Source: Streptomyces sp. NBC_00440
GTDB taxonomy: Bacteria > Actinomycetota > Actinomycetes > Streptomycetales > Streptomycetaceae
Length of the DNA stretch: 64,000 nucleotides
Reading direction: 5' to 3'
Assembly (NCBI RefSeq): GCF_036014215.1
Contig: NZ_CP107921.1
Span: forward strand, 5,897,501-5,961,500
Of this stretch, positions 8,790-15,957 are shown piece after piece (the first letter of the stretch is position 1; each line of letters starts with the position of its first letter). Under the pieces are notes generated by a model that did not search any database, was not told the DNA's origin, and was given only the letters and a program-made list of their open reading frames with translations. The position numbers and the translations under genes are program-made.

Positions 8790-9452
8790 TCACCCCGCCA
8801 CCAGCAGTGCCTCCGAGCCCACCGGCCGGTACCCCGCTCGCTGGAACGCCCGTACGCTGCGGGCGTTGCCCGGCGACTGCTGCGCCCATACGACGTCCCC
8901 CTCGACGAGGTGCCGGGCGGCCACCGCGAGCCGCGGTCCCAGCCCCCGGCCACGCGCCGCCTCGTCCACCTCGATGGCGGCCTCCGGGCGCCCCGCGACC
9001 CCGCGTCCCATGATCAGCACGCCGCCGTCAGCCGCCCACACCCGGACCTCGTCGCGGAACGTCCGGGACCGGACCACCCTCGGGTGGTCCGGATCCTTGA
9101 TCTCCCGCAGTGCGACCGGGGGTTCGCCCGGCAGCGCGGGTGCGGCCGTCAGCAGGTCGATGGTGTTCATCCGGCGGCCGGTACGGGTCATCAGCGCGGC
9201 CAGGAAGGCCGGGTTCATCGCCGCGGCGAGCGGGTCCGCCGCGGTATCGGCCAGCGTCCTGCGTACCCACTGCGGATCCTCGTCGAGGAAGACCACCGAG
9301 TGGGCGGTCAGGGCCAGCACCCCGGCGTCCCGGGCGTTCGGCTGGGCGATCACGGTCGTCGCCCCGTCCGCCGGAGGGAAGGAACCGTGTGCCGCCGCTG
9401 TCAGGATGGCAGCCAGAGTGCCGCGTGACGCACCGCTCCCGGTCGAACGCAT
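8790..9452 (-). CDS. GNAT-family N-acetyltransferase
   Basis: Acetyltransferase-like protein of 220 residues. The C-terminal half carries the acetyl-CoA loop as AIEVDEAARGRGLGPRLAVAARHL (R-G-x-G-L) and the later NARSVRAFQRAGYRPVGSEALLV strand-helix typical of GNAT enzymes. The N-terminal half (VIAQPNARDAGVLALTAHSVVFLDEDPQWV) is less conserved and may be a substrate module. The ATG at 9452 is preferred because GAGGAG lies 10 nt upstream; an in-frame ATG further upstream would run into the MerR gene. It is transcribed divergently from the MerR regulator and may belong to its regulon. The substrate cannot be named from sequence. Confidence 0.85.
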   Translation of the reverse strand: MRSTGSGASRGTLAAILTAAAHGSFPPADGATTVIAQPNARDAGVLALTAHSVVFLDEDPQWVRRTLADTAADPLAAAMNPAFLAALMTRTGRRMNTIDLLTAAPALPGEPPVALREIKDPDHPRVVRSRTFRDEVRVWAADGGVLIMGRGVAGRPEAAIEVDEAARGRGLGPRLAVAARHLVEGDVVWAQQSPGNARSVRAFQRAGYRPVGSEALLVAG

Positions 9453-9471
9453 TTTCGGGTAACTCCTCGGC

Positions 9472-9502
9472 TTGAGTCTCCAGCGGCTGGAAGGAACAGA
9501 CT
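9472..9502 (+). promoter_or_regulatory. MerR-type promoter: 19-bp spacer with central dyad
   Basis: A -35 TTGAGT (9472-9477) and -10 CAGACT (9497-9502) are separated by exactly 19 bp, the long spacer typical of MerR-activated promoters. The spacer contains the perfect 13-bp palindrome TCCAGCGGCTGGA at 9479-9491. The MerR start codon follows at 9510, so the site fits autoregulation. Confidence 0.65.
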
Positions 9503-9509
9503 CGCAGAC

Positions 9510-10433
9510 ATGAACGACGACGGACCCGAAGTCTTCACGATCGGTCAGCTCTCCCGCCGTACCGGGCTCTCCGTACGGACCATCCGCTACTGGTCGGACA
9601 TCGGCGCCCTGCCGCCGGCCGGGCGGTCGACGGGAGGCTACCGGCTGTACGACGCCGCCTGCGTGGCCCGGCTCGAACTCGTCCGCACCCTGCGGGAGCT
9701 CGGCCTCGGTCTCGCCACGGTGCGCCGGGTGCTGGCCGGGGAGAGCGGAATCGCCGACGTGGCCGCCGCCCATGTGGCGGCCCTGGACGCGCAGATCCGT
9801 TCGCTGAGGCTGAACCGGGCCGTGTTGTCGACCGTCGCGAAACGCGCGTCAGGCGCAGAGGAGATGGCACTCATGAACCGACTGGCACGGCTGTCCACCG
9901 TGGAACGCAAGCGCATCATCGAGGAGTTCACCGAGGAGGTGTTCGGCGGCCTCGACATCACCCCGGGCATCCAGGAGCAGGTCCGGCGCACCGTCGTGGA
10001 GTTGCCCGACGACCCCACCCCCGAGCAGGTCGACGCCTGGGTGGAGCTCGCCGAGCTGGTCCAGGACCCGGCCTTCCGGCAACGGATGCGGGCCATGGCC
10101 GAGTTCAACACCCGGGCGGCCCAGGACGACGGGGGAGCCGCAGGCACCGGGGACCGGCAGTGGTTCGTCGAGCAGGTCACCCGGCTGGCCGGTGACGCCC
10201 GCGAGAGCGGTGTCGCCCCCGGCTCCGCGGAGGCCGCCGGCATCCTGGACCAGCTGCTCGGCGCCACCGCGGACCGGGACGCGCTGCTCCGGCGGCTGGA
10301 GGGCGCCGCCTTCGCCGAGGCGGACCGCTACCGGCGGCTGATGGCGGTCATCAACGGCCGGGAGGGGCAGCCCCAGCACAACGAGGACTTCGCCTGGCTG
10401 GCCGCCGCCCTGCGGGCCCACCCCGCCGGGTAA
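9510..10433 (+). CDS. MerR-family transcriptional regulator
   Basis: DNA-binding regulator of 307 residues. Residues about 8-75 form the MerR winged helix: FTIGQLSRRTGLSVRTIRYW, then the wing GALPPAGRSTGGYRLYD and the second helix pair LVRTLRELGLGLATVRRVL. A dimerisation helix follows. The long C-terminal half (about 110-307) is Glu/Ala/Arg-rich and helical, with no Cys pair or recognisable metal or drug-binding domain, so the effector is unknown. A promoter with MerR-like architecture lies immediately upstream. The gene is divergent from a GNAT acetyltransferase. Confidence 0.9.
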   Translation: MNDDGPEVFTIGQLSRRTGLSVRTIRYWSDIGALPPAGRSTGGYRLYDAACVARLELVRTLRELGLGLATVRRVLAGESGIADVAAAHVAALDAQIRSLRLNRAVLSTVAKRASGAEEMALMNRLARLSTVERKRIIEEFTEEVFGGLDITPGIQEQVRRTVVELPDDPTPEQVDAWVELAELVQDPAFRQRMRAMAEFNTRAAQDDGGAAGTGDRQWFVEQVTRLAGDARESGVAPGSAEAAGILDQLLGATADRDALLRRLEGAAFAEADRYRRLMAVINGREGQPQHNEDFAWLAAALRAHPAG

Positions 10434-10497
10434 TGCGGTCCCGCCCCGCCGGTTAATCTGACTACCGTCAGGCACGTACCAAGAAGGGGTGGACCCA

Positions 10498-10710
10498 GTG
10501 GCGGACAAAGAAGAGGCCCGCAAGGCGTTCGAGCGTCTCGACGTGGACGGCGACGGCCGGATCACGGCGAGCGAGTACAAGAGCGTCATGGCGCAGCTCG
10601 GTGACTTCCATGTGACCGAGACCGTGGCTCAGTCCATCATCAGGTCCAAGGACGCCAACGGTGACGGCAGGCTCTCCTTCGAGGAGTTCTGGGCGTCGCT
10701 GAACAAGTAG
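10498..10710 (+). CDS. Two-EF-hand calcium-binding protein
   Basis: Small calmodulin-like protein of 70 residues with two canonical EF-hand loops: residues 15-26 (DVDGDGRITASE) and 52-63 (DANGDGRLSFEE). Both have Asp/Asn at positions 1, 3 and 5, Gly at 6 and Glu at 12, so both should bind Ca2+. No signal peptide is present, so it is cytoplasmic. The GTG at 10498 is preferred over GTG 10489 because AAGGGG lies about 8 nt upstream. It resembles the small CabD-type EF-hand proteins of S. coelicolor (from memory). It is a single-gene unit closed by a very strong terminator. Confidence 0.92.
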   Translation: MADKEEARKAFERLDVDGDGRITASEYKSVMAQLGDFHVTETVAQSIIRSKDANGDGRLSFEEFWASLNK

Positions 10711-10727
10711 CGCGTACGGACAAGCAG

Positions 10728-10767
10728 CGCGACAGCCCCCCGGCACCGGTGCCGGGGGGCTGTCGCG
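10728..10767. terminator. Strong bidirectional terminator, 20-bp perfect arms
   Basis: A perfect 40-bp palindrome with arms 10728-10747 and 10748-10767, including a run of six C/G pairs. It sits between the convergent EF-hand and GH64 genes and can terminate both transcripts. Confidence 0.9.
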
Positions 10768-10799
10768 TCGTACGGGGGACCGGCGTGCGGTGTCCTGCG

Positions 10800-12020
10800 T
10801 CAGGGCCCGACGGACACCGTGAACCGGACCGGATTGCCGTCGTTCGCGGCGCCCGAGACATCGGGCTGGCCGTCGGGGACCACATCGTCGTACGGAAAGG
10901 CGTACCCGATCGGCGAGTTGGCGTGAAGTACCCGCGCCCAGTGGTTGGTGACGTCGCCCTGGTAGTAGTCGGCAGCCGTGGTGCCGTTCGGCTGGCTGGG
11001 GTGGGTGAGCATGATCGACCGGTTGAACCCGGCCGCGATCCTGGCGAGCAGCGCCTTCTTGTCGTCCGGGTCACCCGGATTGTTGGCGAAGGGGCCGTCG
11101 TTGCAGGTGAAGATGGACTTCGAGTCGGGCTTGGTGAAGGTGTGGCCGCCGTCGAAGGTGAGGGTGTCGCCGCTCACCCGGCCCTTCAGGCTGCCCTTGC
11201 CGCCCTGCAGGTCGATGGTGAGGTCGGTGGAGCTGTACTTCTCCCAGACCTGGTCCACATAGCCGGTCCACAGATCGCCGAACGGCATCGCGTCGGGGGA
11301 GGCGGACGCCATCAGGTTCTGCGGCGAGATCACCCGTAGCACCTTGCCGTCCGAGCCGCGGATGATCAGCTTGTCCCAGGGCTGGCCGTCCTTGCCCGCC
11401 TGGGTGGTGAGATCCGCGGCGATCTTGTCGACCGCGCCGTCGGGCAGCGGGGCGACGGTGTGGTCGCTGTCGCCCGTGAGCGAGAGCCCGATGGGGACCG
11501 CGGTCACCAGGTCGACGTAGGAGATGTTGGCGTACAGCTGGTCCGGGTTGAAGGTGAACTCGCAGAACGACCAGGTGCGGCCGTAGTTCGGGTCCGCGGC
11601 GGTGGCGAAGGCCGGCTCGACCAGGGCGGGGCCCGGGTTGAGGAAGAAGTCGAGTGTGTCGTCGCGCACGAAGTAGATGCGGGCGCCGTACATCTGAGGG
11701 AGCGTCAAGGTGACCGGACCCGCGCCTGCGGCCTTCAGCGGGATGGCGCAGTCGACCGGCAGCGGTGTCTGCGGGGCCGACGGTGACTGCGGGTGGTACA
11801 CGCTGCCGTCGGCGCGCAGCAGGACCCACTGGTCGGTGCCCTGCTCGTGGCCGGTGACATAGGCGTTGACGTTGCCGGGCAACGACTTGTTCTCCAGGGC
11901 CAGTTCGCAGGTGGCGGCGGAGGCCGAGGCGCGTGGACTGAGCGCGCTTCCCCAGGCGGGGTAGGTGAGAGCGGTGGCGGTCGCCGCGGCGCCGGTCAGG
12001 AACAGTCTGCGGGATATCAC
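10800..12020 (-). CDS. Secreted GH64 (thaumatin-like) beta-1,3-glucanase
   Basis: Protein of 406 residues resembling GH64 laminaripentaose-producing beta-1,3-glucanases, which degrade fungal and plant beta-1,3-glucan outside the cell. The N-terminus has a Tat motif (SRRLFL), hydrophobic core and an Ala-x-Ala cleavage region (ASASA). The mature part begins CELALENKSLPGNVNAYVTG and contains GARIYFVRDDTLDFFLNPG, FCEFTFNP, YANISYVDLV and FTCNDGPFANNP, which I associate with GH64. The GTG at 12020 has GGAGA 8 nt upstream. A perfect palindrome of LacI-family type and a matching promoter lie upstream, suggesting induction by an oligosaccharide. Confidence 0.85.
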   Translation of the reverse strand: MISRRLFLTGAAATATALTYPAWGSALSPRASASAATCELALENKSLPGNVNAYVTGHEQGTDQWVLLRADGSVYHPQSPSAPQTPLPVDCAIPLKAAGAGPVTLTLPQMYGARIYFVRDDTLDFFLNPGPALVEPAFATAADPNYGRTWSFCEFTFNPDQLYANISYVDLVTAVPIGLSLTGDSDHTVAPLPDGAVDKIAADLTTQAGKDGQPWDKLIIRGSDGKVLRVISPQNLMASASPDAMPFGDLWTGYVDQVWEKYSSTDLTIDLQGGKGSLKGRVSGDTLTFDGGHTFTKPDSKSIFTCNDGPFANNPGDPDDKKALLARIAAGFNRSIMLTHPSQPNGTTAADYYQGDVTNHWARVLHANSPIGYAFPYDDVVPDGQPDVSGAANDGNPVRFTVSVGP

Positions 12021-12100
12021 GCAAGTCTCCTGTGGTCTGTGGGGGGCGGAGCGCGCGGGAGGCGGAGGTGCTGTGGGGGGTGGCCTCCCGCACGGCACTT

Positions 12101-12129
12101 ACTGTTGCGAGGCTCGGGGGACAGGTCAA
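12101..12129 (-). promoter_or_regulatory. Candidate promoter of the GH64 gene
   Basis: On the minus strand, TTGACC (12129-12124) and AACAGT (12106-12101) are separated by 17 bp. The -35 is close to consensus. The predicted start lies about 75 nt upstream of the GTG. Confidence 0.5.
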
Positions 12130-12139
12130 TACCTATGGC

Positions 12140-12153
12140 TGAGAGCGCTCTCA
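12140..12153. promoter_or_regulatory. Perfect 14-bp operator palindrome TGAGAGCGCTCTCA
   Basis: The dyad is centred on CG like LacI-family sites and differs from the known cellobiose operator TGGGAGCGCTCCCA at one symmetric position per arm. It lies 10 nt upstream of the -35 of the GH64 promoter. A sugar-responsive LacI regulator encoded elsewhere is the likely ligand. Confidence 0.7.
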
Positions 12154-12326
12154 TATTCTTTTCTGCCTTCACCACTTGAAGGCGGGGCGGCGGTCGTCCG
12201 GGCGTGGCGTCCGGGTGAACGGGCGCGTGCGCCGGAATAGCCCGGACGGCGCGGAGGTTGGCGACCGATGCGACAGCGCGGAGCAGCGCACCGGGCGACA
12301 GCACAGGGCACGACACCGAGTTGACG

Positions 12327-12390
12327 ACACGGCACCTGGCGACCGCAGCGCCGTACGAACACGGCACCTGGCGACCGCAGCGCCGTACGA
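12327..12390 (+). repeat. Perfect 32-bp tandem duplication
   Basis: Copies 12327-12358 and 12359-12390 are identical. They lie in the leader region of the oxidoreductase gene and are followed directly by a second, shorter-period array. Confidence 0.85.
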
Positions 12391-12450
12391 CCACGGCACC
12401 GGACCACCACGGCACCGGACCACCACAGCACCGTACGACCACAGCACCGC
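12391..12450 (+). repeat. Degenerate ~15-bp tandem array (CCACGGCACCGGA unit)
   Basis: Two near-perfect copies of CCACGGCACCGGAC are followed by decayed copies in which CACAGCACCG recurs. The array is GC-rich with an A/C-biased strand and ends about 30 nt before the start codon at 12481. Confidence 0.65.
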
Positions 12451-12480
12451 ACCCGGAACACCTGTAGCGGAGGGCACATC

Positions 12481-13140
12481 ATGAAGATCGGCATCATCGG
12501 CGCCGGAAACATCGGCGGCAATCTCACCCGGCGGCTCACGGCGCTCGGGCACGACGTGTCCGTGGCCAACTCGCGCGGCCCGCACACCCTGGGCGATCTC
12601 GCCGAGGAGACGGGCGCCACCCCTGTCCCGGTGGCAGAGGCGGCGCACGGTGCCGAGGTCGTCGTGGTCACCATCCCGTTGAAGGCCGTACCGGATCTGC
12701 CGTCCGGTCTGCTCGACGGCGCCGCTCCTGGCGTGGCCGTGATCGACACCGGCAACTACTACCCGCGGGAGCGGGACGGCCGGATCGACGCCATCGAGGA
12801 CGGGCTCCCGGAGAGCCGCTGGACCGAGCAGCAGATCGGCCACCCGGTCATCAAGGCGTTCAACGGCATCTACGCGCACAACATCATCGACGCGGCCCGG
12901 CCCCAGGGGGCTTCCGGCCGGTTCGCCCTGCCGGTCGCCGGGGACGACGAGGCCGCCAAGCGGGTCGTACGCGAGCTGATCGACGAGATCGGTTTCGACA
13001 CCGTCGACGCGGGCGGCATCGACGACTCCTGGCGCCAGCAGCCGGACACCCCTGTCTACGGACTCTCGGCCGACGCCGACGGGATCGCCAAGGCGCTCGC
13101 CGACGCACCGCGCGAGCGCCCCGCCGCCTTCCGGGCCTGA
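12481..13140 (+). CDS. NADPH-dependent F420 reductase-like oxidoreductase
   Basis: Rossmann-fold protein of 219 residues of the coenzyme F420-dependent NADP oxidoreductase family. The N-terminal dinucleotide motif is GIIGAGNIGGNLTRRL, followed by VSVANSRGPHTLGDL, where S/R residues after the second strand favour NADPH. The central strand VVVVTIPLKAVPDLP and VIDTGNYYP, and the C-terminal helical part with FNGIYAHNI, fit the family. Its closest role is hydride transfer between F420 and NADP or an NAD(P)-dependent reduction; the substrate cannot be fixed. GGAGGG lies 7 nt before the ATG. It is preceded by two tandem-repeat arrays and followed by a convergent gene. Confidence 0.82.
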   Translation: MKIGIIGAGNIGGNLTRRLTALGHDVSVANSRGPHTLGDLAEETGATPVPVAEAAHGAEVVVVTIPLKAVPDLPSGLLDGAAPGVAVIDTGNYYPRERDGRIDAIEDGLPESRWTEQQIGHPVIKAFNGIYAHNIIDAARPQGASGRFALPVAGDDEAAKRVVRELIDEIGFDTVDAGGIDDSWRQQPDTPVYGLSADADGIAKALADAPRERPAAFRA

Positions 13141-13201
13141 CCCCTGCTGGTCCTGGCGGATTCCTGCGGCTTCTTGCGGCTTCTTGCGGTGCAGCCGATC
13201 C

Positions 13202-13759
13202 CTACGGCGTGGCCCACTCCTTCAGCGCGCTCTTGCTCGCGAAGCGCGAGTGGGCCACGTCCTTGTCGAGCGGGCTGTCGCTGTACTGGTGGAAGGTCCA
13301 GGTCGCCTTGATCCTGGGCTTGCCCGCCGTGGTGTAGTCCGCGATCCACAGCCCGTCCCCGGCGTACGACGTGGTGTCGTGGTGCAGCCAGTAGTCGCGG
13401 TTCGTGTACAGCAGCACCCGGTTGTGCGGCCGCAGTTTCTTCACCGCGCGGATGAAGCTGTCCTTCTCGGCGTTGCTGGCCCGGGTTCCGTCGCCGGTGG
13501 TCTCCCAGTCCACCGCGAGCAGGTCGCCCCCCTTCTCGGGGGCCTTGCTCACGAAGTACTCGGCCTGCGTCTGGATGTTGCCGGGCCACAGGAAATGGTA
13601 GAAGCCGACGACGCACCCGCCGTCCCGCGCCAGTTTGGTCTGTGTGGTCAGCCGTGGATTGACATAGGTGTGGCCCTCGGAGGCCTTGATGAACACAAAG
13701 GCCAGACCGTCGGTGTCGAACGACGACTGGTACGTACTGACATCGATGCCGTGCAGCAC
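13202..13759 (-). CDS. GH25-family muramidase-like protein
   Basis: Lysozyme-like GH25 protein that would cleave beta-1,4 bonds between MurNAc and GlcNAc. Motifs run HGIDVSTYQ (catalytic-site Asp), FVFIKASEGHTYVNP, GFYHFLWPG, LLAVDWETTGDG (acidic residues of the active site), RVLLYTNRDYW and GLWIADYTT, then TWTFHQYSD. From GTG 13759 it has 185 residues and lacks a signal peptide, so export would be non-classical or by lysis. GTG 13759 has GGGAGG 8 nt upstream; the longer form from ATG 13816 adds 19 residues without a good ribosome binding site. It is downstream of, and on the same strand as, the ketosynthase gene, with an 81-bp gap. Confidence 0.85.
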   Translation of the reverse strand: MLHGIDVSTYQSSFDTDGLAFVFIKASEGHTYVNPRLTTQTKLARDGGCVVGFYHFLWPGNIQTQAEYFVSKAPEKGGDLLAVDWETTGDGTRASNAEKDSFIRAVKKLRPHNRVLLYTNRDYWLHHDTTSYAGDGLWIADYTTAGKPRIKATWTFHQYSDSPLDKDVAHSRFASKSALKEWATP

Positions 13760-13840
13760 GGGCACCGCCTCCCGGTGTGTCGTGGAACTCAGGTATTCCA
13801 TATTCCACTTACCCATTCCGGAGGGCTCGACTGCATTCGC

Positions 13841-15064
13841 TCACCTGGGCGATGTGAGAACCAGGGATACGTTGTGGCCGCCGAAGCCGAACGAGTTGGC
13901 CAGGGCGGCGTCCCAACGCCCGCTGCGGGCACTGCCGGTGACGACATCCAGCGGTACCCGTTCGTCGAGCCGGGTCAGATTGCGGGTCGGGGGAACGGTC
14001 CCGTCCCGCAGGGCCAGGATCGCCGCCATCGCACCCAACGCGCCCGAGGCGCCCAGCAGATGACCGGTCATGGACTTGGTGGCCGTGACCACCGGATGGG
14101 CGCCGACAGCCGCCGCGACCGCCTCCGCCTCCGCGAGATCTCCCTGCGGGGTGGAGGTGGCGTGCGCGTGGACGTGCCCGATGTCCGCGGGGGTGAGTTC
14201 CGCGTCCCGCAATGCCTTGCGGATCGCCCGGGCCTGGCCGTCGGGGTCGGACGCGGTGATGTGCTGCGCGCTGGACGTCGTGCCCGCCCCGGCCACCGCT
14301 CCGTGCGCCCGCGCGGTGCGGGCGCGGGCGTGCTCGGCGCTCTCCAGGACCAGGACGGCTGCGCCCTCACCGAGTACGAAGCCGCCCCGCGCGGCGTCGA
14401 AGGGGCGTGAGGCGCCGTCAGGATCGTCGTTGGCCGTCGACAGCGCCATCATCTGCGCGAAGGCGGTCAGCGGCAGCGGATGCAGGCTCGCCTCGGAGCC
14501 GCCTGCCACCACGATGTCGGCCCGCCCCGCCCGGATGAGGTCGAGGCCGTACGCGATGGCCTCCGCGCCGGACGCGCAGGCACTCACCGGGGTGTGCGCT
14601 CCGCCCCGGGCTCCCAGGTCGATGGAGACCCAGGCGGCCGGGCCGTTCGCCATGAGCATGGGGACGGTGTGCGGCGAGACCTTCCTGGGGCCCGACTCCT
14701 CCAGCACGCGGTTCTGCCCGAGCAGGGAGAGCAGGCCGCCGGTACCCGTACCGATCACGACCGCGAGGCGCTCCGGGTCGACTTCGGGTGCGCCGGCGTC
14801 CCTCCAGGCCTCGCGGGCGCAGACGAGTGCGGCCTGTTCGCACCGGTCGAGCCGGCGGGCTTCGGTGCGCTTCAGTGACTCCGCCGGGTCCTGGCGCATC
14901 CGGGCCCCGATCCGCACCGGCAACTGCCGCGCCCAGCTCTCACCGTCCAGGCTGCTGATTCCGTTCTCGCCCGCTGTCATCGCGGCCCAGGTACGCGGGA
15001 CATCGCCGCCGAGCGGCGTGGTGGCCCCCAGGCCGGTGACCCAGACATCCGTTCTTGTCGCCAT
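13841..15064 (-). CDS. Beta-ketoacyl-ACP synthase II-like (FabF-type) enzyme
   Basis: Condensing enzyme of 407 residues that should extend an acyl-ACP with malonyl-ACP. The thiolase-fold Cys-His-His triad is complete: SACASGAEA, HATSTPQGD and GHLLGASGALG; the C-terminal NSFGFGGHN is also intact. No ACP, ketoreductase or malonyltransferase gene is next to it, so it is a solitary KAS rather than part of a fatty-acid or polyketide cluster. It is divergent from a TetR regulator. A single palindrome at 15079-15098 lies between two apparently leaderless promoters, so the TetR protein probably represses both. Normal length and motifs make a functional enzyme likely. Confidence 0.9.
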   Translation of the reverse strand: MATRTDVWVTGLGATTPLGGDVPRTWAAMTAGENGISSLDGESWARQLPVRIGARMRQDPAESLKRTEARRLDRCEQAALVCAREAWRDAGAPEVDPERLAVVIGTGTGGLLSLLGQNRVLEESGPRKVSPHTVPMLMANGPAAWVSIDLGARGGAHTPVSACASGAEAIAYGLDLIRAGRADIVVAGGSEASLHPLPLTAFAQMMALSTANDDPDGASRPFDAARGGFVLGEGAAVLVLESAEHARARTARAHGAVAGAGTTSSAQHITASDPDGQARAIRKALRDAELTPADIGHVHAHATSTPQGDLAEAEAVAAAVGAHPVVTATKSMTGHLLGASGALGAMAAILALRDGTVPPTRNLTRLDERVPLDVVTGSARSGRWDAALANSFGFGGHNVSLVLTSPR

Positions 15065-15071
15065 GCGGGGG

Positions 15072-15077
15072 ACCGTA
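15072..15077 (-). promoter_or_regulatory. -10 hexamer TACGGT of the ketosynthase gene (leaderless)
   Basis: On the minus strand TACGGT ends 7 nt before the ATG at 15064 and there is no Shine-Dalgarno. The TetR-type operator abuts it upstream. Confidence 0.55.
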
Positions 15078-15078
15078 G

Positions 15079-15098
15079 CCAACCATCCAGTTGGTTGG
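15079..15098. promoter_or_regulatory. TetR-type operator CCAACCA-N6-TGGTTGG
   Basis: A perfect 7-bp dyad with 6-bp spacing lies in the 55-bp gap between the divergent ketosynthase and TetR genes. It sits just upstream of both predicted -10 hexamers, where bound repressor would block both promoters. Confidence 0.75.
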
Positions 15099-15107
15099 CA
15101 ACTTTCG

Positions 15108-15113
15108 TATGAT
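15108..15113 (+). promoter_or_regulatory. -10 hexamer TATGAT of the TetR gene (leaderless)
   Basis: TATGAT ends 6 nt before the ATG at 15120 with no Shine-Dalgarno. The -35 position falls inside the operator palindrome. Confidence 0.6.
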
Positions 15114-15119
15114 CTCTCC

Positions 15120-15716
15120 ATGACGACAAACGCCCGCACCGAGGGGACCCGCGCCCGCCTGCTGGCCGCCGCCCGCACGGAGTTCGCCGAACACGGCATG
15201 GGCGGCGCCCGCGTCGACCGCATCGCCGCTCGGGCAGGGGCCAACAAGGAGCGGATCTACGGGTACTTCGGCAGCAAGGAGAAGCTGTTCGCGGCGGTCG
15301 TCGCGGAGTCCGTGGTCGACCACGCGGTACGGGTCGGACTGCCGGACGGCGACCCGGGCGAGTACGCGGGACGGGTGTACGACTTCCACCGCAGCAACCC
15401 CGAGCTGACCCGGATGATGATGTGGGAGGCCCTGTACTACGGCGACCGGTCGCTGCCCGACGACGAGGTGCGCACGGAGCAGTACGCACGGAAGGCCGCA
15501 GCGCTGGCGGAGTCCACCGGCGGGCGGCTGGTGGGGGACGCCGCTGCCACGTTCCTCGCCCTCATCGGGGTGGCGGTCTGGCCGCTGGCGTTCCCGCAGA
15601 TGGCCCGCCTGGTCCTGGGCGCGGGAGAGGGCTCGCCGGATGCCGACGCACTGCGGGCCTACGTGGTGGAGACGGCCCGCAAACTGGCCCCGCCCTCCCC
15701 GGACCCGTCGGGCTGA
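15120..15716 (+). CDS. TetR-family regulator, probable repressor of the ketosynthase
   Basis: One-component regulator of 198 residues. The helix-turn-helix is clear at residues about 8-55: RARLLAAARTEFAEHGMGGARVDRIAARAGANKERIYGYFGSKEKLF. The C-terminal ligand-binding part is helical with a Met/Tyr/Trp-rich patch (ELTRMMMWEALYYGD), suggesting a hydrophobic effector such as an acyl chain, though this is inference. It is divergent from the ketosynthase gene and shares one operator with it. The start appears leaderless. A GC-rich hairpin immediately after the stop closes the unit. Confidence 0.9.
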   Translation: MTTNARTEGTRARLLAAARTEFAEHGMGGARVDRIAARAGANKERIYGYFGSKEKLFAAVVAESVVDHAVRVGLPDGDPGEYAGRVYDFHRSNPELTRMMMWEALYYGDRSLPDDEVRTEQYARKAAALAESTGGRLVGDAAATFLALIGVAVWPLAFPQMARLVLGAGEGSPDADALRAYVVETARKLAPPSPDPSG

Positions 15717-15744
15717 CCCCGCCCGTACGGGCACGGAGGCGGGG
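15717..15744 (+). terminator. Hairpin terminator CCCCGCC...GGCGGGG
   Basis: A 7-bp G/C stem begins right after the TetR stop codon and encloses a second small dyad (CCCGTACGGG). There is no U-tract. Confidence 0.65.
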
Positions 15745-15957
15745 CGGTGACGACGACGGCCCCGGCGCGTACACCGTTCCGGCGGCCGTGCACCGACCTG
15801 ACGATCCTGGCCATCGCTGGCTCCTCCTCCACCGGGACCTGCGCGGACCGGAATGGTGTCACGGGCGGCCGGGCAGTGGGCGATGAGTTCTCGACGGCCC
15901 GGGAGTCAACCCTGGTGCAGGCAGTTTCCGTACCGTTCGCACTCGGAAGGCAGCATC

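Noticed and set aside
15659..15814. Minus-strand small ORF with a strong GGAGGAG before ATG 15814
   Set aside because: It runs antisense into the TetR terminator and 3' end and shows no family signature; kept only as a note because the ribosome binding site is good.
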